Shown: in pieces, positions 12,801 through 27,800 of the stretch | Position numbering within the stretch: position 1 is the first letter of the stretch | Layout of the letters: each line of letters begins with the position of its first letter | Origin: Tamarix chinensis | Lineage: Eukaryota; Streptophyta; Magnoliopsida; Caryophyllales; Tamaricaceae | NCBI GenBank assembly: GCA_030549775.1 | Contig: CM060180.1 | Coordinates: 85,821,172 to 85,885,171, forward strand | Direction of reading: 5' to 3' | DNA length: 64,000 nt | The notes under the pieces: generated by a model | The model's database searches: none | Told to the model about the DNA's origin: nothing | What the model saw: only the letters and a program-made list of their open reading frames with translations | Position numbers and translations under genes: made by a program

Positions 12801-15800
12801 AAAAAATTGATAAATTTTGGTCAAAATTTCTTATGTTGCCCTTAGTCTTAATCATTTTAAATATTGAAGGAAAACCTATGCTTTAAATAACATTGAGCTA
12901 GAATGTCAATTAAAAAAATAAAATAAATGGAGAGGGAGTATAACTGAAAATTGGGCCAAACTGTTTGGCTTTAGCTTTTGAGTAAATTGGTTACTTGACA
13001 TGACATCATAGCCATTGTGAGCGAGAGGTTTTAATCCTCAAATCTGGGTTCCCCTAGTATAATTAAAAATATTGGAAGCACAAGGTATTGAGGTTGGCCT
13101 GTGCTAAATTTTCTCTTCAAGCCTGAATGATGCATATGCCTCTGTGTTGGGGAGGAGTGTAGCATTGGAGTAGAATATTAAGCTACTGATTCAAGCTAAA
13201 TCCAATAGGTTATTGTCAATGTAAATACTGTATAGCATAATATAAAAAGCCATCAGGATGTCCATGATAGGAAGAACTGAAGAAGCCTCTACTTGTGTTG
13301 AGATATAATCCAAGATGCTTCTGCAATCTGATTTGCTACGAAGAAGCTTATTGTCCTAATTCATACAAATTTGTCATGTAGAAGTGGCAAGACGTTTAGA
13401 TTCAATCTGGTAAAGGGAAGTCAAACTAATGCAAATGGTGGCATTGAACAGTGCATCTTTGAAACTTATCGCATTCAAAATTTCCCTCCTGTATACGTAC
13501 ATACAAACTGCAAATTGACAGACAGCTACACAAAAAACTACGAGTTGAGGATATTTGCTAATTATAAGAAAAGGGTGGATATGACTTGCTTTAGGGATTT
13601 TGGAGCTTGGATCTTGGCATGAATATGCCAAGCTTGCCTTGGATGTTTGAGTTCACATGTGCTTTGAAGTTATATTTTTTGAGTTTGTTCATTATTGCCT
13701 ATCCTTCACTGTTTAAAGATAAAATGTGGGAATCTTTTGCGTTTTCATTATGTACTTGTTGGTTACGTGTTTATTCATAATTATTATCATTTAGTTGTAG
13801 TTTGCTTAGTAATGGTAGACAATACAAGACTATTCACATTGGTTGAAATCATGTTCACTGTTTCAGGACGAACTTCGTCAACAAAAGGAGGAGCAAATGG
13901 ATGATTACTGTTCACAGGTGGATTTATGATTGTATTATTGCCACACTTTAGGGATGGATACTTGTCCTGGCATGTTATCTGAACAGCATTTGGCATTTTC
14001 TTTGAGGTGGCAATCAGTTGTATTTTTATCTTCATAGTCTAGGATAGCTTAATTCTTGATTGGTGAGGAGAATCCTGGTCAGAACAGCTTTGTGGGGGGT
14101 TTTGATTAAATCTTGCTATTTTTTTTTGAGCTCCATTATCAAAGCATTATATATCAGAATTGCTCATCTGAAATACTATTCTTGTCTTCTTATCAAACAA
14201 TGAGCGTCTCAGAACTAACGGTCTTTCCATAGAGTTATAGTTTCATCTAACATTGAACTTTCTCATTGCTTAGCGTTCATTGAACTTGCTCTGTATCTAA
14301 ATACAGCTTTCATTACTTTTTTTCTGTCCTCTTTCTGGGTAGGAATTTGTGCATTCAAACAGTCACTACCCAATATTAGTAGAATAACTCATCTGATTGA
14401 TCTGTCTTCCATTTTTCTGTTGCAGGTTCCTGTTCAACATCTAGTATTTATGGTCCATGGTATTGGGCAGAGGTTAGAGAAATCTAACTTGGTAGATGAT
14501 GTTGGAAATTTTCGTCATATCACATCAGCATTGGCTGAAAAGCATCTGACTTCCTATCAACGCAGCACTAAAAGAGTACTATTTATTCCATGTCAGGTGA
14601 GGAGCTTACCAAATATTTATAAAAGTAAGGCTCATTGGTATCAAGAACATATGTTTAATGTGTACATTTGTAGTGATGCTTCTATTTGAGATCCAAATTT
14701 GCTTCATGTTTTCTTGGTCAATGTTCCTAAGCTTTTCTTGTCATTTGGTAAGCTGTTTGTTCATTAATGTTCCTTTCAATATCACTCTCTTTCTTGACTA
14801 AATTTGAATGCTTGATTAAAGTTGGCTCAAATAGCATGTATGATGCATTTAGGCAGGTTAAAATATTGGAAGGCTCAGCTGCATGTCATAATCTTATATT
14901 CAGTAATGTACAATTTGATTCTTTCCTATGCAGTGGCGTAAGGGTTTGAAGCTCAGTAGTGAATCGGCAGTGGAGAAAATTACTTTGGATGGTGTGCGGG
15001 GCTTGCGTACGGCGCTAAGTGCAACTGTTCATGATGTATTATACTACATGAGCCCCATATACTGCCAGGACATCATTGACTCTGTACTTGAAATTCTTTA
15101 ACCATTTCTCTCTTTATTTTTGTTTCTTTTTGCTTTTTATTTGTCAGCAAGAGTATAGATGCTATATTCCTGAAGACCAGTCTGCAAATGAACATGTCCA
15201 TATCATGACTTGCTGATAATTTGACATGTTGAATCTGTGTTTTCAATGTTCCAGAATTACCTATCTAGTTTAGCCCTCATTAATGTCCCCTGTGTTTGTG
15301 AGACTGCGGTAGTCTGCATGTCCAGCAGATATAATATGGTTTACTAGGTTGAATTGGTCATCTTGTGGCAGTGCAAATAAGTTGACTATTTGATTTTAGC
15401 TTGGCCAATTTCAATGTCTGATTGTGGTCTGCCATTGATCATTATTGTTCCTTCACTCTTGGTTTCTCTAACTTTTGTATATCTGGCTTTCCACCTTGTC
15501 CCATGCACATGTATTTGGTGCTTGATTGCTTTCTCATTCTCCATTAATCCCAACGTTCTATATTCTTTTGAACTTCCAACTTGTTGGTGGTTAGTTAGGG
15601 GGCCATCAATTGGTGGACTATGATTTATTTCTTAAATTTCCACGAATGAATCTTCTTTTTGTCTATATAAAAATCTCACTCATTCAAATGAAAGGTATTG
15701 TTGTGTTAATAACCTGAAACACCAAGGAAAATGGCGGATGGAGTGAACTTCAGGGAGAAATCAAATGGTATTAGTGTTGATGGTCAGTGAGCAGTGGAGA

Positions 15801-18800
15801 GAGCGACCAGGTATTTGAGGTCCTGGCGCTTCCCCTCCAAACGACTGATTCCCCCCTGTCTAATTCTCTACTCATCCCCCTTTCTATTTTAGCATAGGAC
15901 ACCTCAGACTCAATACCAGAATCTGCTGACTCATATGCATCAATAGTAGAAAAAAGAGTGACCCACAATAGTATCGACACCTCACTAACAAACTTATAGT
16001 ATCTCACACCTAAATGGATTAACAATAACTCAAATAATGGTTAAACAGACTCAGCCTACACGGCCGAAAACCACCCAGTACAGCATTGCGTCAAAGGGCG
16101 TAAGTGGCGATGTGGTAGTGGAAGCATATTACAGTTCTATAAACAATGTCTTGCTTTACGATATCCATAACAGAAAGCTAGTTTGTCCTGCTGCTTTCCC
16201 ATTCTCAGTTGGGAAGAGGGTAGCTTGAACTAGTCCTTTCAAGACTGTTTCCAGCAGAGGAGAGACTCACTCAGCAGTTTAAATGTCAATATAACTGAAA
16301 AACACGAGGATTCACTAACTTTGTTGTTGGCAGTTATCATCTTTTTGTTCCTTATTTCCTTCTGTGCTGGAAATTATGTTTTTCATTGCAGTTGGCACTT
16401 CTGCTGCCAGTTTCTTTTATATGGTCATCTATACATGATAAGGTTTATTTTTGTTAACCAGGGATTGCTTCTTGTAGATGCTTTTGCATGGTTTCAAAAT
16501 TTTGGCTTCGCATAGCTAGAAGTCCTTTATGTTGTGCTTATGGAATAAATTATCATCATATCACAATATGTGTAGGGTTTTTTTGGTTTGCCAGTATGCA
16601 AAATGTTTGATATGTGACATAGAAATGAAATCAAATATATATTGGTTGATACGGTATGTCTTAGCCGATACACCTTGATATTTAATAATTTTGACTGATA
16701 TTTGTTGTTAAAAAAATGAAAAAACATGTTGCGCAACCACAATATATAATATTGCCTGCAACACTCTGATACTGCTGCACTGCAACTGCAACCATAATTG
16801 CAAGTGCGAGTGCAGTTTTATTTCCTGGTCGTGATACTTATCTATTTCCGGTTTCTTTACATTGCTTAAATATTTGATGACTTGTCTCTTTATGTATAGG
16901 TGTCAAACCAACTGAATCTGCTGTATTTAAAATTTCTCAAACGGAATCCAGGTTATGAGGGAAAGGTAGGTGTCTGCCTTCGGGCTTAAATGTTTTCTTC
17001 ATTGAATTTTGTGAATCAAGATTTCACTGTAGCTGAGTCTTTGTATGTTGCTTTATTTAGGTTTCTATATATGGTCATTCACTGGGAAGTGTCCTCTCAT
17101 ATGATATCTTGTGCCATCAAGGAACTTTGTCCTCTTCGTTTCCCATGGATTGTATGTACCCAAAGGAGGAAGAAAAGAACAAATCACCCAATTACTTATC
17201 CAAACCATCTCCAGAGTGCAATTCCAGGACTGGGGGAGCTGGTAACATGTCACATGATATTCATGATGTCAATTTGAGTAGACATTTGCCTTCAGCAACT
17301 CTTGCAAATGAACTCGGTGAAGATTCTCATTCTACTGTGGGTTTAGACCCTTGTATCTTATCAATTAGAGAAAGAATGCCATCAATGGACGTGAAGAATG
17401 ATGTCAATGCAAATTCAGCATCATCTGTGGATGACTTGGGAGCAGTTTCTGAGCCTAGTGATGCCTTCCATCAAGGAAATGATGTCATATGGACAATGAA
17501 CAGTGGGAACACTGAAACTGAGCCTAATATGCTTATTAGTAACCTGAATGCAGGCCTTGATGATGAATCAGGAAATATAGCTGCGGGTACATCTAATGCT
17601 GCAGTTGATAAGGATACAGAAGTTTTAGCACTCAGGGCACAGGTGTCAAAGGAGTTTCTGCTGCCTGTATTTGAAACTATTCCTCTCTTGATTTGAACAC
17701 ATTCCAAATTAACCTCTGCCACTTCCTTTTCATTATGCAGATTAATACCTTGAAAATGAGGGTAGCAGAACTAGAATCGCATTTTGGTGGTGACATGACT
17801 AGCACTATGTGTCAAGGTAGTCTTCGCTTAAATTCTACTAGTAGGCATACCTTTTCTGCTGACTCACGTTATTTTGCATGTGTTTAGCTAGTCAAGATGT
17901 ACATGCAGCTGTAACAAATAAAGATGACAATCAAAAGGTTCCACCAGGACACAATGATTCACCTAAAAGCTACAAACCTTATATCAAGTACACAAAGCTT
18001 GGATTCAAGGTATTAGGAATGGAGAAAAGTAACTTTTCCTTGTAGATATCTTCATATTTTTGGGGTAGTTAATCTGATTTACTAATCACATGCATCTTAT
18101 CATTGTCTCTCGATTTCTCTATTTTTTTTCTTTTCCTTTTTTGCATCTTTTTGTAGCGGATAGACTGATGGATAAATTACTCTAATAGGTTGACACATTT
18201 TTTGCGGTTGGATCCCCTCTTGGGGTCTTCCTTGCACTCCGTAATGTCCGCTTGGGGATTGGTAAGTGTTTACTTTATGTGCATTGGAAGTTTTTCTCTA
18301 TCTGTATAGGTTTTTATTATTTATTGAGCTTCCAAAAGCATCTTCATTCTCCCAAGATAATTCTATCACTTGGTCACTAGAGCTCTTATCGTGAAATATT
18401 CCTATTCTTAGGTTTTGGAGATGTTGATTGACATAATTACACCTTACGCCTAGAGTCTGCCCTTTTTTCTTTATATATATCATAGCCCCTGTTCAAACAA
18501 AAGCCTCTTTTCCTGCCTTTTTCCGTACAATTTACGTTAAGTGATATCTTGAGCTAATATGATGAAGATTCCCTTCACTCTAAATTAAAAGGAAAAACTT
18601 TCGTTCCCCTCCTTACCTCAACTCCCTCTTTTTACTCCCTGGACCCTAATCTGTATCAACATGGAATAAAAGTCTACCACCACCATTAAAGCTACCCCAC
18701 ATCATTGTCATGCAATTGGCAACATTTGAATTGAAAATAATTGGACCAACAAAAAATATTATATTCCCTCTTTTCATTGTTGCTTTGGAATTTTTTAAAA

Positions 18801-21800
18801 ATGTTTGAAAATACCATGATGAAGAATTGAATTGAAATGAGAAAGTATTTCCGGTTCAACCAAAATTTCAGAACAAAATGCATATGAATCTCCATTGCCT
18901 TTGTCTTTACACCAATATCTTGTATTAAATTTTCTAGTACAACAAAAGCTATTGATTTCGTCTTCACATGGAGAAAATTCAAGAAATCTAAAGAGAAGTT
19001 GGAGAAGAAGAAAGCATTGCATATAGAGAAAAGATAATCAAAATTGCTATGTTACTTATTTTCACTAAATTTTCTAGTATAACATAAACTACAGATTTCT
19101 TCTTGTCTTGGAGAAAATTAAAGGAAATTGAAGATTATGAAGGAAAAGTTGGAGGAGAAAGCTCCATTCACAAGGAAAATGAATAACAAAATTGCTTACA
19201 GAAGTAAAGAAATCACTAATTGAAGCAAATCCAAAATCCCCAAGCTTGCATAACACAAAAAACCTTTGGGGAAAAAGTATCCTAGGAAGGAAACAAAAGA
19301 AAGATGATTTGAGGGGTTGTGATCTATTCAGACTTATAAGGGTTTGAGGGAAGATATATTGTGGTTGTAGATGAAAATGGGATGATTTGAAATAAATAGG
19401 GGGGAATATCTAAATAAAAATGAATAGAGTGGTTTGGTGTGAAATATCATTTTTTGTTTTGTTTTATCTAATACAACATTTGGTGCAACAATGGTAATTG
19501 ATGCAAAACATGGCTTTGGGTAAATGATGTGATTTTGCCAAAATACTGGGATATTAGTATCCCAAAAGAATATTTTGGTGTTTTGGTTTTCTAAAAGTCT
19601 TCTAAATTAGATTAGCCTTTTGCCTGTGTTGAATATGATTGTTGTCTTGTTTAATTTATGTAGGGTCTATCCTTGATATTATTATTGAATCTTGTGCTAC
19701 AATTTGTTCTCATTAGTTTTGCACATGCAACATACTAATATATCGTTCGACACATATGCAATCATATGCATTTGTTTGAAATCATAAAACCTCTGAAGGA
19801 TCCAACAATTGTGATATTATTGATTGCTCTACTATCAATACACATTCTTCAAGTACCATCTTTCCTAGGAACTAATAATGCCAGGATTGCACGAGAACTA
19901 GGACTCTTATACATATCCTTTCTCAATAAACTCATTAATTTGTCATTGAAGCTCCCTGGACTCTTTGGGAGTACACCTATATGCTACCTTGTAAGGTAAT
20001 GAAATCCAATATGATCAATTTGATGCTTAATCCTAAGTAGTGGTGGTAATCTGTGGGTAGTTCCTCCGGAAATACATCACAAAACCCCTTAAGAAAAGTC
20101 TTCAATAGTGGATTATCTATCAAACCGTCTCCCTTAGGCACTTTCTTAACCACAATGTATATGCATCTCCCTTGAACTCCAATGTACACGTCACCTCTTC
20201 AACTTGTGCGAAGTAGCTCTCTGCCTCCATTACTTTCTTGCCCAAAATTTGCTTGGCTAGAAGATAATGGAGTCAAGTGGATGCCGAATACATATTTTCT
20301 TGCAATCATGTTGGACATTACAATCATATTATCGTGGTCTTTCGAGTTATATCTGACAAGCATCCATGGGACATCACACAACAACTAATATTTGTAATTC
20401 CCTATTTTGAATGGAGTCGACATTTACTCAACCTTTGTATTATTATCCTTACAAAGCCATTGTAAAGAATAAGGTCATGGATGGAGTCTCAAAGGCAGAT
20501 TAAGCTTCTTATCCATCAACTCTGAAGCAACATTGGTGCAACAACTAATATCAATAATGACATTGCATATCTTGCCTTTAAACTCACATTAAGTCTTAAA
20601 GATTTGATCCCATTAATCCTCACTCTCCTTAGGTTGAAGTGGTAGCACCCTTTGAAGCACCAAATACATGTCAATATCTTCTAGTATGATTTCTTCCTCA
20701 AAAGTCTTGGCCTCTTCATCATTTACCTTAACTTCTTCACATGGTTCCATCTCTTCAATTTTTGAGTTGGGCGAACCCTTCTTAGAACACTCTAAAGCTA
20801 TGTGTCATATTGCTACACTTGTAGCATCAGTGTTTGGGGGTGGATGTAGAGGGTGAAACTTTATCCTTGCCTTTCTCTTCCTTGCTAGACTTGGGCTTTC
20901 CTCCTTTTAAGCCATTTGATTGGTTGTTTGGCTTGAAAGGGGATGTGTAGTTCTTTGGAATCACCTTCTCACTTGTCCTCTTGCTCCTCAAACTTGATTG
21001 CCAACTTGACCACAACTTCGTGAGAGCCATAACTCAATACCTTCATTTTATATTGAAGTTATATGTTGAGACCTCTAAGGGAACGAGCTACCCTTTGTTC
21101 CTCTTTTTAATATCACAAATTAATGCAAGATACTCAAATTCGTTTACGTGCTCAACATGCCTTGCCTCAAGGTGGTCATTTTGATGTAATTTTGTTAATC
21201 ATACTCCTTAGGAACAAAATTTTTCCTCCTATGCTTTTTAAGTTTCTTCCACAACTCAATCTTAGATTTTCCTTCCCTTTGATGAGCATTCAAGTTATTA
21301 TACCAAGTTGGAAATTTCTTGAACAAGTATTCTATAGTTTGCAACCATTCTAAAAATTCTTCTTGATCAATATTACCTTCAAAATCAGGTTGCACAAACT
21401 TCAACCTCTTCTCTTCATCTATTTGATGTGGTCGGTTAAGGGCTGCTAGTGGCGTCATAATTCACTTATCATTCTCATCCTTATACTTCATATGTCGATT
21501 CAAATGACCTCACCTTTGTTTGATACTTATTCAAACCATGCCTTCTACTTGATTATTGTGTTCTTCAAGTCTCTTATCGAGAGTTTGCATGCTTTCTCAC
21601 TAGCCATATCTTGAAGAAAGATACTTTCTTAAAGCTTCTTGAAGTATTCTTGCAAACAAACCTTTTGGAACCTTAAGATATGGTCTTCTTGAAAGAACAC
21701 CAAAACTTTGATACCAAATTTGATGCATGGTAGGAGCATAAAGATTGGATATGGTAGATTTTATGATAATATGGGTAGGATGAATGAATGGATGTGGGGA

Positions 21801-24800
21801 AAACTTGATGATGATGGATGTTGATTGATGATGAATGGCGTGGGTGTGGTCATATGAATGTGTTGATTTGAGTCCACAAATAAACCTAAACAAGAAACTC
21901 AATTGAATAATTCACAAAGGCTTTCTTTAAAATTACTCACAATGATATATATGATTTTAAGAGAAATAACTCACAAAGAGAACTTAAGTTTTATTTAATG
22001 ATTCTCATTAATTATGGTTGATGGGGAGAGAGGGGAATGGGGATTTTTGTCCATTACATAGGCTATTATACCTCCTTAATCATAAGATAAGACTTGACTC
22101 ATAGGAAACTCTAAAAGATGCTTCTAGGCACAAAATAATAATAGGTTAAAAAGATATCAACCAACTAGCTTCTGGAAACTAAATAACAACTTAAACACAA
22201 TAAAAAAAGTGGTTATGCCTTCTTGAACTAATAAGAACATGCCTAGAGTTTATAGAAGCAAAAAAGCGAATGAAATCTTAACAACTTATTAACAAATTAG
22301 CTAACCAACATATAGACTAATACTTAATTGACTTTGTAGATGCCTATACTTTAACATGTGTTAGGGCTTCAAAAAGCCCTCAATGTCCTCCTTGACTTGT
22401 AGTCCATTATGTGCCAATCCAACCCCATCTTCCCCCAATTGGTTCATTTTTAAGGATTTAAGGCCAATACTTGAACCATTAATTGTTTTTGACTTTAAAA
22501 TATTTGGCTCCAATATTAAACTTAAGCCATATTGATTTAGAGCTTACGTGGGCTATTTACTCATCTTATTATATGGCGCCTATCTCTCTTGAAATTCTTG
22601 GAGGGAGACCTTTATTAATTTAGCCTTCTTTAGAGAAGATCTTTTATTATCTTGAAGTTCTTGACAGAAGAAAAGAATCGTCAAGAATACTCATTAAGGA
22701 GGTTACTTAACTCAAGCAAAGAGAAGAATAAATCCTACACAAGTGGCTAGGAGTGTTGTTAACAAATGCTAGTTGATTGTTAGAAGCTCACATGGCACAA
22801 GATTATTAGTTCTTATAAGTTAACATTTTTAATAGGCAACTTTTTAGTTATTATGGCAAGTTGACAAGGCTGTTAGTTTGTTAGTAAGGTGTATGTTTTT
22901 ATGATGCCTATGTGTCATATCTTAACTACCTTAGGTTGTTATATTATTTAAATTCATATTTGACTCATTCAAAGTTAGTTATAGTAGTTGGGGAATGAGA
23001 CAAATGTATTTATTTTGTTATGTGACCAAGTCAAGCATGTGTAGCCTATGTAAAGGCCTAAACTTATGAATAGTGTAAGGTATGCCTATGTGTAATCAAG
23101 ATTACCCTCAATAAAATTTCTCTTTGTGAGTTTTGAATCCTCTTGGATTGATTGTGAGCTCTTCAAGATTTGTATGCAACTGATTAACATTTGTAACCTA
23201 GTTTGAATATCTTTCTTGTGTGATTCAAGAAAGTGTTCCTCCGTATCCTTCATTTCTTAGTTTGTGTTCTTTAGACACATCCATATTTTTTCCTGCCAAA
23301 ATTATTCATGTTTTTCCATCTCTAGCAAGTCACATCTTGATCATTCCATCATCAGTTTACACATTAATCATGTTTTCCACATCACCCTATCCCATTTACA
23401 TCAAATTTGGCCCCTTTCATAATTCTAGCATTTCATTTTGTGGTTTTCTACCCAAATTCAATCACTTCTTATTCAAAGCACTAACGCATCACATATGCTC
23501 CTGCATCAAGGTTGAGGGATCTTTATTTGGCTTTGAACCTAAGCATCATAAAATAGTTTGTTTTAAGCCATTTGGAGCAACAAAGAGATCAATATTACTG
23601 CAAATAACTTTAGTTGGTCTAAACTCAATTTACTGATTAAATTTTTTTGTTTTGAAGTAATTTTAGGAAAGATTTGTACTTGTAGGAAAAAATAGTCATC
23701 ATGGACATTCCAGAGAAGTTAATGCTCATGCATTAAGTGCAAAATTAATGCACGGCTAAAGTTTTAGCCTATATTTTCACACAAAACATCAATTCTATTC
23801 TTATTTTTTTTAACTTTGTATTCAATATAAAACTTAAGCCCCCCCCCCAAACACATATATTACACGCCTAACTATTGCCAAAACACTGCATAATTAAATA
23901 ACATAAAATGTCAATAAATTAGTACTCTCTCCATCCCATTATTTTTGCCATGTTTTGGCTTTTGAATTCAAAGAAAACAAAATTTTACCATTAATTTTTT
24001 AAAGAATAAAAAAATACTTTTATTTAATTTGTGTTAACTAATATTTTCATGATTTATTTTTTATTTTTTACTAATATATAATGATTTAAATTAATGGTCA
24101 AAGTCTGTTATCTTTGAATCTAAAAAGAGAAACATCACAATTAAAGCGGGATAGAGGGAGGACGACATCAAATCATAATAGCTTACCAATATTCTAACAA
24201 GATACTTTTAGTATTTTTGGTCTTGCGAGGCATACAAAATTAGTTGTAGCTATTTGGATTTGAACCTTTCCTAGAGTTTGGGGTATGGCTACAAATGCTA
24301 TGATGAGGTGGCATGTATATCGCATCATTCTTTCCTACTAGGGAAATTTTTTTACTGTAAACTTCTACCCCCTTCATTTTTGAATACTTGCTGAGGTCCA
24401 CAATTTGTAGTTCTTTGATGGTCTTTTGGTTTCAACATCAGAGTTTAAGGGATCCATCTGCAGATTGAACCAAACTAACTTGCATAGGAACCTTTAGTTC
24501 AGGAAATTCCCATGCAGTGTTAACTCGCTCCAAAAATCAGCGTGGAAGTAGTCTCAATACCTACCCTTGTTAGTCTAATTGGTTCGGCCATGGTTGCATT
24601 AGATTTTAGTTATTGTAAAATCTTATCTTATCAAGCCTATTATTAGGCATAATTTAAGGCTCAATGAGTTTTACAAATAATTTATTTTATGGGTATTGAT
24701 AAAGGTTTTCCTTCACAGAAAAAATTAGAGGTATAAGTCGCCGTACATGCATGATTTCTAACCTTCTCTTTGTCTTAGCCTCTTAGCAAGGAGACGGAGA

Positions 24801-27800
24801 CGACTTTTGAAGCCTGAAAAAAAAAAGGTGATAGATTTTGTAGAAAAGCTTGGGTAATATCCAATAGTTAATTTGCTTGATATTAATCGGTTATTAGGAG
24901 AATAATGTCCCTTTCAGCATAGATGCAGGATTTTAGGAGTTGTTGCTTACTATTTTCTAGGATCTGTTTAGGCAATAAATTGCGGTTGCATTTGCTGTCG
25001 CAATATCGGAGCGTTGCGAACGATAAATTATTGTTACAGGTGTGAATTTTTATTTTTATTTCACTGTATACTCTAATTATTATTTATTGATGATTTCAAT
25101 ATAAATATTCAATAAACTAATATTTTATATTATATTAGAAGTATTTAAGTGAGTCATTAGATGTTAAATTGTCTTAATAATCCCAAAATTATTTTAGAAT
25201 AAAAAAATATATGTTATCTTTTAGTTCATGTGAAGGTAATAAATAACAATACTTTATTATTGTTCAATACTAACTCATTTCAAGATATATATATTAAATG
25301 AATAAGAAGAAATTATCATGCATTTTTTTTTCAATAGATTTAAAAATTCTTAATAAATACCGATTTATTGTTGATTTATCCTGATATTTTCTGATTTATT
25401 GGCCATGCCAATTTATCGACGATCTAATGGCCGATAAATCGTAAAAATTTAAAACCATAGAGTATTGGTAATTTCGCATTGCGGCTGACCCAAAAACCGT
25501 TAAATAGCAACCAGTATACTATAGCGGCACCGTTATTTAATTGTATGGATCTGTTACTTCCTATTTATTAGGAATCTATTAGGGTATAGGTGCTCCCCTC
25601 TTCTGCCTATTTATTTACGTTTGAATCTTAAAATAAAGTGGTGTAAAAGAATAAAATGAGAGTACGACAAAACTCTCATTCTCCCAAAATATCATGGTAT
25701 CAGAGTAGTAGAAACCCAAAAACCATAGGCTGAAAAAAATGGCATAAAAAAAAGCCTCAGCCATCCCTCAATGCCAACCAACAACAATGATAGTGTTGTT
25801 GCTCCTAGATCATTATTCAGAGATGGAATGGAAGAAATTATCTAGAATAGGCCCAATATGTCAAGTTAGCCATTGATGGATGTGAGAAGCTTGGCCATCT
25901 CACTGGTGAAGAGAGGAAACTAGAGGAGAATGATCTTGAATTCAAAACTTAGAGGTTTGAGGATTCCCTTGTTATTGTATGGCTCCACAGTTCCATGGAA
26001 TGATCTATTGCCAAAACCACACATGTTTATGCAAACCATAAAAGACATCTTGGACTCCATTTGTGTAACATACTCAAATCTAGAAAACTCATATTAGATA
26101 TTTGAGTTAAAGTCTAGTCTGTGGCATTGAAAGCAAGGTGACAGAGATATAACCACCTACTATAATGAGATGGTAACTTAGGGGCAGGAATTAGATCAAT
26201 GTTATGATGACAAGTGGGAGAATTTGAATGAGTGTGCTCATTTTATGAAGCATGAAGGGAATGATTCTGCTCGTTTTATGAAGCATGAAGAGAATGATGT
26301 AAAGTGAAGAATCTTAGGGAGAAAGCTACTGCCGGACATAAGGGGAGTTTTTTTTAGAACTATGACAAGAAGAGGCTTGGAAAAGGGTTATGCTGCACCT
26401 TTAACAATTAGCTATGGGTCCAAAACTGGAGAGCTGTGGTTTGGCTACATGTGGACATAGTATGGATGGTGAGAGGAGGAAGAAACTATGGTGTGATGAC
26501 TGTAGAAAGCTATGACATACTAGGGAAAAGTGCCAGAAACTACACCCCCACTTGAAACCTCCAAACTCAAAGAAAAATTCTGATGGTAGAGTAATGCAAA
26601 CAAGCAAGGATAAACCTCAATGGCACGAAGTTAATTTAGGAGGATTTCCATTCACTCAGGAACAAGTTGAGCATCTTCTGAAAATTCATTAATGCTCACA
26701 GTTCTCTGTTAATTCTTTTTGTTTTCTGGCTCATGAAGGTAATATAAACTATCCCATCTCTTATAATGTCGTATCCACATCTGTTGGAATTATTGATTCC
26801 TGAGCAATAGATCATATGACAAATTTCTCCCAATTATTTAGATATTATTGTCCTTGTGCTAGAAATAAAAAAATCAGGGTTGTAGATGGATCATTCTCTA
26901 TTGTTTCTGCCGTAGGATCTATCCATCTCACTCTTTCACTATCTCTCAATAATGTTCTTCATGTTCCTAAATCGTTTTGCAACTTACTCTCTATCATACA
27001 ATTAAATATCGGTCCTGATAAGCAATATCGGCCGATATTTATCTGATTTTGGGTCAGCTGATACGTGAAATTGGCGATACGCGACAGATTTAGAATTTCA
27101 CATATTTATCGGCGATATATTGGTTATCGACCGATATTTGTTGATGTTCTACCGATATTTACCGATATTTGCTGATATTTACTGGTACTTACTAATATTT
27201 ATTGTGAAAAAAAATAAAAAAATCACGCCGCGACAACCGTGACATATAAAATATCGTTCGCGACGCTCTGATACCGCGATATTGCGACCGTGACCGCGAT
27301 TTTATTGCTTGCTCTCTATTAGCAAGTTAGGGATCTTAAATGTTGATTTAATTTCTATTCCTCACACTGTGAATTTCAGGATCTAGTCTCAGGGAAGATG
27401 GTTAGCAATGCTGAGGAGGTTGATGGACTCCATCAAGTTTTGGGTAATTCAAAATCTGGGTAATCTACTCATAGTTCATATTTTAGGTATACTTTTAGTT
27501 CTCATAATCATGAAATAATGATGCGGCATTTTCAATTAGGTCATCCTAGTTTTCAATATTTAAAAAAATTGTTTCCAAAATTATTTATTAATAAAGATCC
27601 TACTATTTTTCAGTGAGAAATATGTACTTTGGTTAAACATCATTGATCTATCTATCTTGTCCAACCCTATAAATCCACTGCACTATTCACTTTTATACAC
27701 AGTGATGTTTGGGGACACTTACAAATCCCAAGTACTTTAGGAAAAAGATGAGTTGTTACTTTCACCAATGATTACACTAGTATAGGCTGGGTATTTTTGA

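Noticed and set aside
15720..16230. Short open frames on both strands in intron 5
   Set aside because: No conserved motifs; they overlap each other and lie within a well-defined SGR2 intron.
23220..23636. 138-codon + strand frame
   Set aside because: No domain, no homologous motif, no codon or splice support; sits between retroelement debris.
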